64,000 nucleotides of DNA, from the NCBI GenBank assembly GCA_036502575.1, contig DASXYL010000068.1, positions 13,531-77,530 on the forward strand. The letters run 5' to 3'. Below are positions 61,299-64,000 of this stretch, piece after piece. The notes under the pieces were generated by a model. That model saw only the letters and a list, made by a program, of their open reading frames with translations, was not told the origin of the DNA and did not search any database. The position numbers were made by a program, and so were the translations under genes. Source of the stretch: DASXRA01 sp036502575 (GTDB lineage Bacteria > Actinomycetota > Actinomycetes > Mycobacteriales > Jatrophihabitantaceae). Numbering within the stretch: the stretch's first letter is position 1; every line of letters starts with the position of its first letter.

Positions 61299-62183
61299 TT
61301 ACGTTAAGTCGAACCCAAAAATCGTGTTCCCAGTCCGTGCCAGTGACACACAGAGCTCAGCCACATCCAGGCGCTGTACGGCAGCCAAGGTCAACAGCGT
61401 TTGGGCTAGTAAATATGGGCTATTGGGCCGGCCGCGAAAGGGGTGCGGAGCGAGGAACGGCGCGTCCGTTTCGACTAGGATGTGGTCGGTGTTAACTGCA
61501 GCTGCTGCCTCTCGCACCCCTGGCGCGTTTGTGAAGGTGACCACTCCAGCGAAGGAAAGGACATATCCGGCGTCCACGCAGGCCCGTGCCATCGCCGCAT
61601 CTCCGGAAAATGCGTGGAAAACGACCCGCTCCGGAGCCCCTTCCTCGGCCAGGACGCGCAGCACATCCTCGTGCGCGTCCCGATCGTGGATCATCAGCAC
61701 TTTGCCGATGCGCTTGGCCAGATCGATGTGCCGCCGGAAGTGCAGCTGCTGGTCGGCAGGCGTCGTCCGGTCCCAGTAGTAGTCCAGACCCGTCTCACCC
61801 ACGGCGACGACCCGCGGATGGCGGGCCAGCTGCTCGAGCTCGGCGTAGTCGGCGTCGGTCAGGCCGGCGATCTCGGTGGGATGCACCGCCACGGCGGCGT
61901 AAACGTCCGGGTGCTCCGTCGCAGCCTGCACGCACCACCGCGACGAGGCCAGCGTGTCCCCCACGGTGATCACCCGGGTGACGTTGACCTTGCGGGCTTG
62001 CGCCATGACGTCGGCGACGAACTCGCGGGTGGGCTCGACGCCGGCTCGCTGGGCCATGGCGTCCAGGTGGCAGTGGGCGTCGAAGATCGGAGCCGGCGCT
62101 GCGGGCGGAGCCGGCGCGTCCTTCCGCTTTTGGTCACCCGACCGGCTATTCGACGGCGGGTGACCAAAAGCGGGCTCAGGCAC
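61299..62183 (-). CDS. tatD: TatD-family metal-dependent deoxyribonuclease
   Basis: 294 residues. The only in-frame start near the conserved region is GTG 62183, which overlaps the metG stop by 8 nt. TIM-barrel hydrolase motifs: FDAHCHLDAM, VGETGLDYYWDRTTP, HDRDAHEDVL, VVFHAFSGD and LVETDAPFLAP. The ~32 residues before IFDAHCHLD are unusual: the first part (EPAFGHPPSNSRSGDQKR) is encoded by repeat family 1 copy 4, followed by an alanine/proline spacer. TatD proteins act as 3'-5' DNA exonucleases; the specific role here is not known. Next downstream is rpfB. Confidence 0.93.
   Translation of the reverse strand: MPEPAFGHPPSNSRSGDQKRKDAPAPPAAPAPIFDAHCHLDAMAQRAGVEPTREFVADVMAQARKVNVTRVITVGDTLASSRWCVQAATEHPDVYAAVAVHPTEIAGLTDADYAELEQLARHPRVVAVGETGLDYYWDRTTPADQQLHFRRHIDLAKRIGKVLMIHDRDAHEDVLRVLAEEGAPERVVFHAFSGDAAMARACVDAGYVLSFAGVVTFTNAPGVREAAAAVNTDHILVETDAPFLAPHPFRGRPNSPYLLAQTLLTLAAVQRLDVAELCVSLARTGNTIFGFDLT
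62124..62173 (-). repeat. Palindromic repeat family 1, copy 4 (inside tatD coding sequence)
   Basis: A 50-bp palindrome with perfect arms CCGCTTTTGGTCACCCG and CGGGTGACCAAAAGCGG around a core that on the minus strand reads CCGTCGAATAGCCGGT. It lies within the first codons of tatD and just after metG. Unlike the other copies, it is translated in frame. Confidence 0.88.
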
Positions 62184-63990
62184 CGGCTTCGTCGGCCAGC
62201 CGGGCCAGCTCCTCGTCCACCACGGACGGGTCGAGCTTGGTGAACACCGGCGTGGGCGGCGCGATCGGGCGCCCGACCTCGAGCGGCGTCGACTCCCACC
62301 GCGCTCCGGTGTCGTAGTCGCCGGTCAGCACGTTGTACGACGGCGATCCGGGTGCGGTCTCCTCGTCCACCTCGACCAGATCCGGCATCGCCGCCCAGGC
62401 CCCAGCGCCGCCCAGCAGCCCGTGCACGCGCGCCGAGGACGACGGCAGGAACGGCGTCAAGAGCGTCTTGCAGTCGTCGACCACCTGCAGCGCGACGTGC
62501 AGCACCGACGCCATACGGTCGGGGTCCTCGGTGCGCAGCTTCCACGGCGCCATGTCGGACAGGTACTTGTTGGCCTCGCCCACGATGCGCATCGCCTCGC
62601 CGATCGCCGCCTTCTGCCGCGAGCGCGCCAGCAGCTCGCCCACGGAGTCGAACGCGGCCCGGGAGGACGCCAGCAGCGCCCGATCGGCGTCGGTGAGCGC
62701 GCCGGGCGCCGGTATCGAGCCGACGTTCTTGGCCGTCATCGAGATCGTGCGGTTGACCAGGTTGCCCCAGCTGGCCACCAGCTCGTCGTTGTTGCGGCGC
62801 ACGAACTCCGACCAGGTGAAGTCGGTGTCCTGGTTCTCCGGTCCGGCCACGGCCAGGTAGTACCGCAGCGCGTCCGGGTCGTAGCGCGCGAGCATGTCGC
62901 CGACGTAGATCACGACGTTGCGCGAGGACGAGAACTTGCGTCCCTCCATGGTGAGGAACTCACTCGACACGACCTCGTGCGGACGTTCGAGCACACCGAG
63001 CTCACCCGGCTCGCCGCCCCGGTCGCCCTGCCCCGAGTAGCCGAACAGCATGGCCGGCCAGATCTCGGCATGGAAGACGATGTTGTCCTTGCCCATGAAG
63101 TAGTAGGCCTCGGGGGGCGTGCCGTCGGCCCCGGGCTGCCAGAACGGGCGCCACGCCTCCGGGTCGCCGGTACGGGCCGCCCACTCGATCGACGCCGAGA
63201 GATAGCCGATCACCGCGTCGAACCACACGTAGATCCTCTTGTCCGAGCGGTCGCGCCAGCCGTCGAGTGGCACCGGCACGCCCCAGTCCAGGTCACGCGT
63301 GATCGCCCGGGGCTTGAGGTCATCGAGCAGGTTCAGCGCGAAGCGCTGCACATTGGGACGCCAGTTCTGCCGGCTCTTGAGCCAATCGCCGAGCGTGTTG
63401 GTGAAGGCGGGCAGGTCGAGGAAGTACTGCTCGGTCTCGACGAACTTCGGCGTCTCACCGTTGATCTTGGATCGTGGGTTGATCAGGTCGACGGGGTCGA
63501 GCTGGTTGCCGCAGTTGTCGCACTGGTCACCGCGGGCGCTGTCGTACCCGCAGATCGGGCACGTTCCTTCTATATAGCGGTCGGGCAGCGTGCGTCCGGT
63601 CGACGGGCTGATCGCGCCGAGCTCGGTCCGAGGAAACACGTAGCCGTTCTTCAGCAGCCCCAGGAACAGCTGCTGGGTCACCGCGTAGTGGTTCTTCGTC
63701 GTCGTCCGGGTGAACAGGTCGTAGGAGAGACCCAGCTTCTCCAGGTCCTTGGCGATCACCAGGCTGTAGCGGTCGGCCAGCTCGCGGGCGGTGACGCCCT
63801 CGCGGTCGGCCTGCACCTGGATCGGCGTGCCGTGCTCGTCGGTGCCGGATACCATCAGGACCTGGTTGCCCGCCATCCGCTGGTAGCGGGAGAAGACGTC
63901 GGAGGGCACACCGAAACCGGAAACATGGCCGATGTGCCGGGGGCCGTTGGCGTAGGGCCACGCCACGGCGGTCAGCACGCGGGAACTCAT
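62176..63990 (-). CDS. metG: Methionyl-tRNA synthetase
   Basis: Class I synthetase charging tRNA-Met. 604 residues, complete, with ATG 63990 ten bases from the window edge. Motifs: the HIGH-type signature GPRHIGHVSG, the zinc-binding knuckle CPICGYDSARGDQCDNCGNQ, and the KMSKS-type loop RKFSSSRNVVI. The anticodon-binding domain lies in the C-terminal third; there is no C-terminal tRNA-binding EMAP domain. The stop overlaps the tatD start by 8 nt, giving a metG-tatD-rpf run as in other Actinobacteria. Confidence 0.97.
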   Translation of the reverse strand: MSSRVLTAVAWPYANGPRHIGHVSGFGVPSDVFSRYQRMAGNQVLMVSGTDEHGTPIQVQADREGVTARELADRYSLVIAKDLEKLGLSYDLFTRTTTKNHYAVTQQLFLGLLKNGYVFPRTELGAISPSTGRTLPDRYIEGTCPICGYDSARGDQCDNCGNQLDPVDLINPRSKINGETPKFVETEQYFLDLPAFTNTLGDWLKSRQNWRPNVQRFALNLLDDLKPRAITRDLDWGVPVPLDGWRDRSDKRIYVWFDAVIGYLSASIEWAARTGDPEAWRPFWQPGADGTPPEAYYFMGKDNIVFHAEIWPAMLFGYSGQGDRGGEPGELGVLERPHEVVSSEFLTMEGRKFSSSRNVVIYVGDMLARYDPDALRYYLAVAGPENQDTDFTWSEFVRRNNDELVASWGNLVNRTISMTAKNVGSIPAPGALTDADRALLASSRAAFDSVGELLARSRQKAAIGEAMRIVGEANKYLSDMAPWKLRTEDPDRMASVLHVALQVVDDCKTLLTPFLPSSSARVHGLLGGAGAWAAMPDLVEVDEETAPGSPSYNVLTGDYDTGARWESTPLEVGRPIAPPTPVFTKLDPSVVDEELARLADEAGA

Positions 63991-64000
63991 GCTGACCAGC

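Overview
The window looks like chromosomal DNA of a high-GC Gram-positive actinobacterium. Codon third positions are strongly G/C, GTG starts are common, and many adjacent genes share ATGA/GTGA start-stop overlaps. Typical actinobacterial neighbourhoods are present: metG-tatD-rpf-ksgA, glmU-prs, ctc(rplY)-pth, and a resuscitation-promoting factor with DUF348/G5 domains. I cannot assign a genus from sequence alone. There is no prophage, transposase, CRISPR array or rRNA operon; one tRNA gene (Gln, anticodon TTG) is present.

Layout. 1-11.8 kb is a surface polysaccharide region: a translationally coupled run of sugar-nucleotide genes (Gfo/Idh/MocA dehydrogenase, SDR epimerase/dehydratase, DegT-type aminotransferase, then a gene cut by the window edge), a hexapeptide acetyltransferase, a polyprenyl-phosphate glycosylphosphotransferase, and a 1997-residue exported protein with four DUF4082 modules. 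12-17 kb holds PEP carboxylase and an alkylation-repair pair (Ada-AlkA fusion plus O6-methylguanine methyltransferase). 17-23 kb holds a DUF885 protein, a scar where an azoreductase and its divergent TetR regulator have both lost their 5' halves, and a secreted GH84 glycosidase. 23-27 kb is a disturbed area: a duplicated gene fragment, an acidic low-complexity gene, a frameshifted DUF222-HNH gene, and an ECF sigma factor with a coupled membrane-anchored partner. 27-37 kb is mostly housekeeping or common actinobacterial genes (pth, ctc/rplY, ispE, ABC-F, a helicase-associated protein) plus a secreted S53 peptidase.

37-45 kb contains a DUF559-type gene bounded by two 100-bp repeats, then a seven-gene operon on the minus strand (kynA, nbaE, nbaF, nbaC, nbaD, kynU, kmo). 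This operon encodes almost the whole route from tryptophan via kynurenine and 3-hydroxyanthranilate to 2-aminomuconate and oxalocrotonate. Only the kynurenine formamidase is missing. 45-52 kb has a TetR gene, a large LuxR-type ATPase regulator, an acyl desaturase with operator-like palindromes, the tRNA, a threonine dehydratase-like enzyme and a VapBC pair. 52-64 kb is cell-envelope and housekeeping: glmU, prs, a PBP4-type carboxypeptidase, a proline-rich ParA/MinD-like ATPase, ksgA, two related DUF348-G5 exported proteins with different catalytic ends, tatD and metG.

The most unusual non-coding signals are two palindromic repeat families. One is a 46-50 bp element with TTTTGGTCACC arms, in four copies, one of them read through as the N-terminus of TatD. 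The other is a 100-bp nested palindrome in two copies, each supplying the same 14-residue C-terminal tail to two unrelated proteins.
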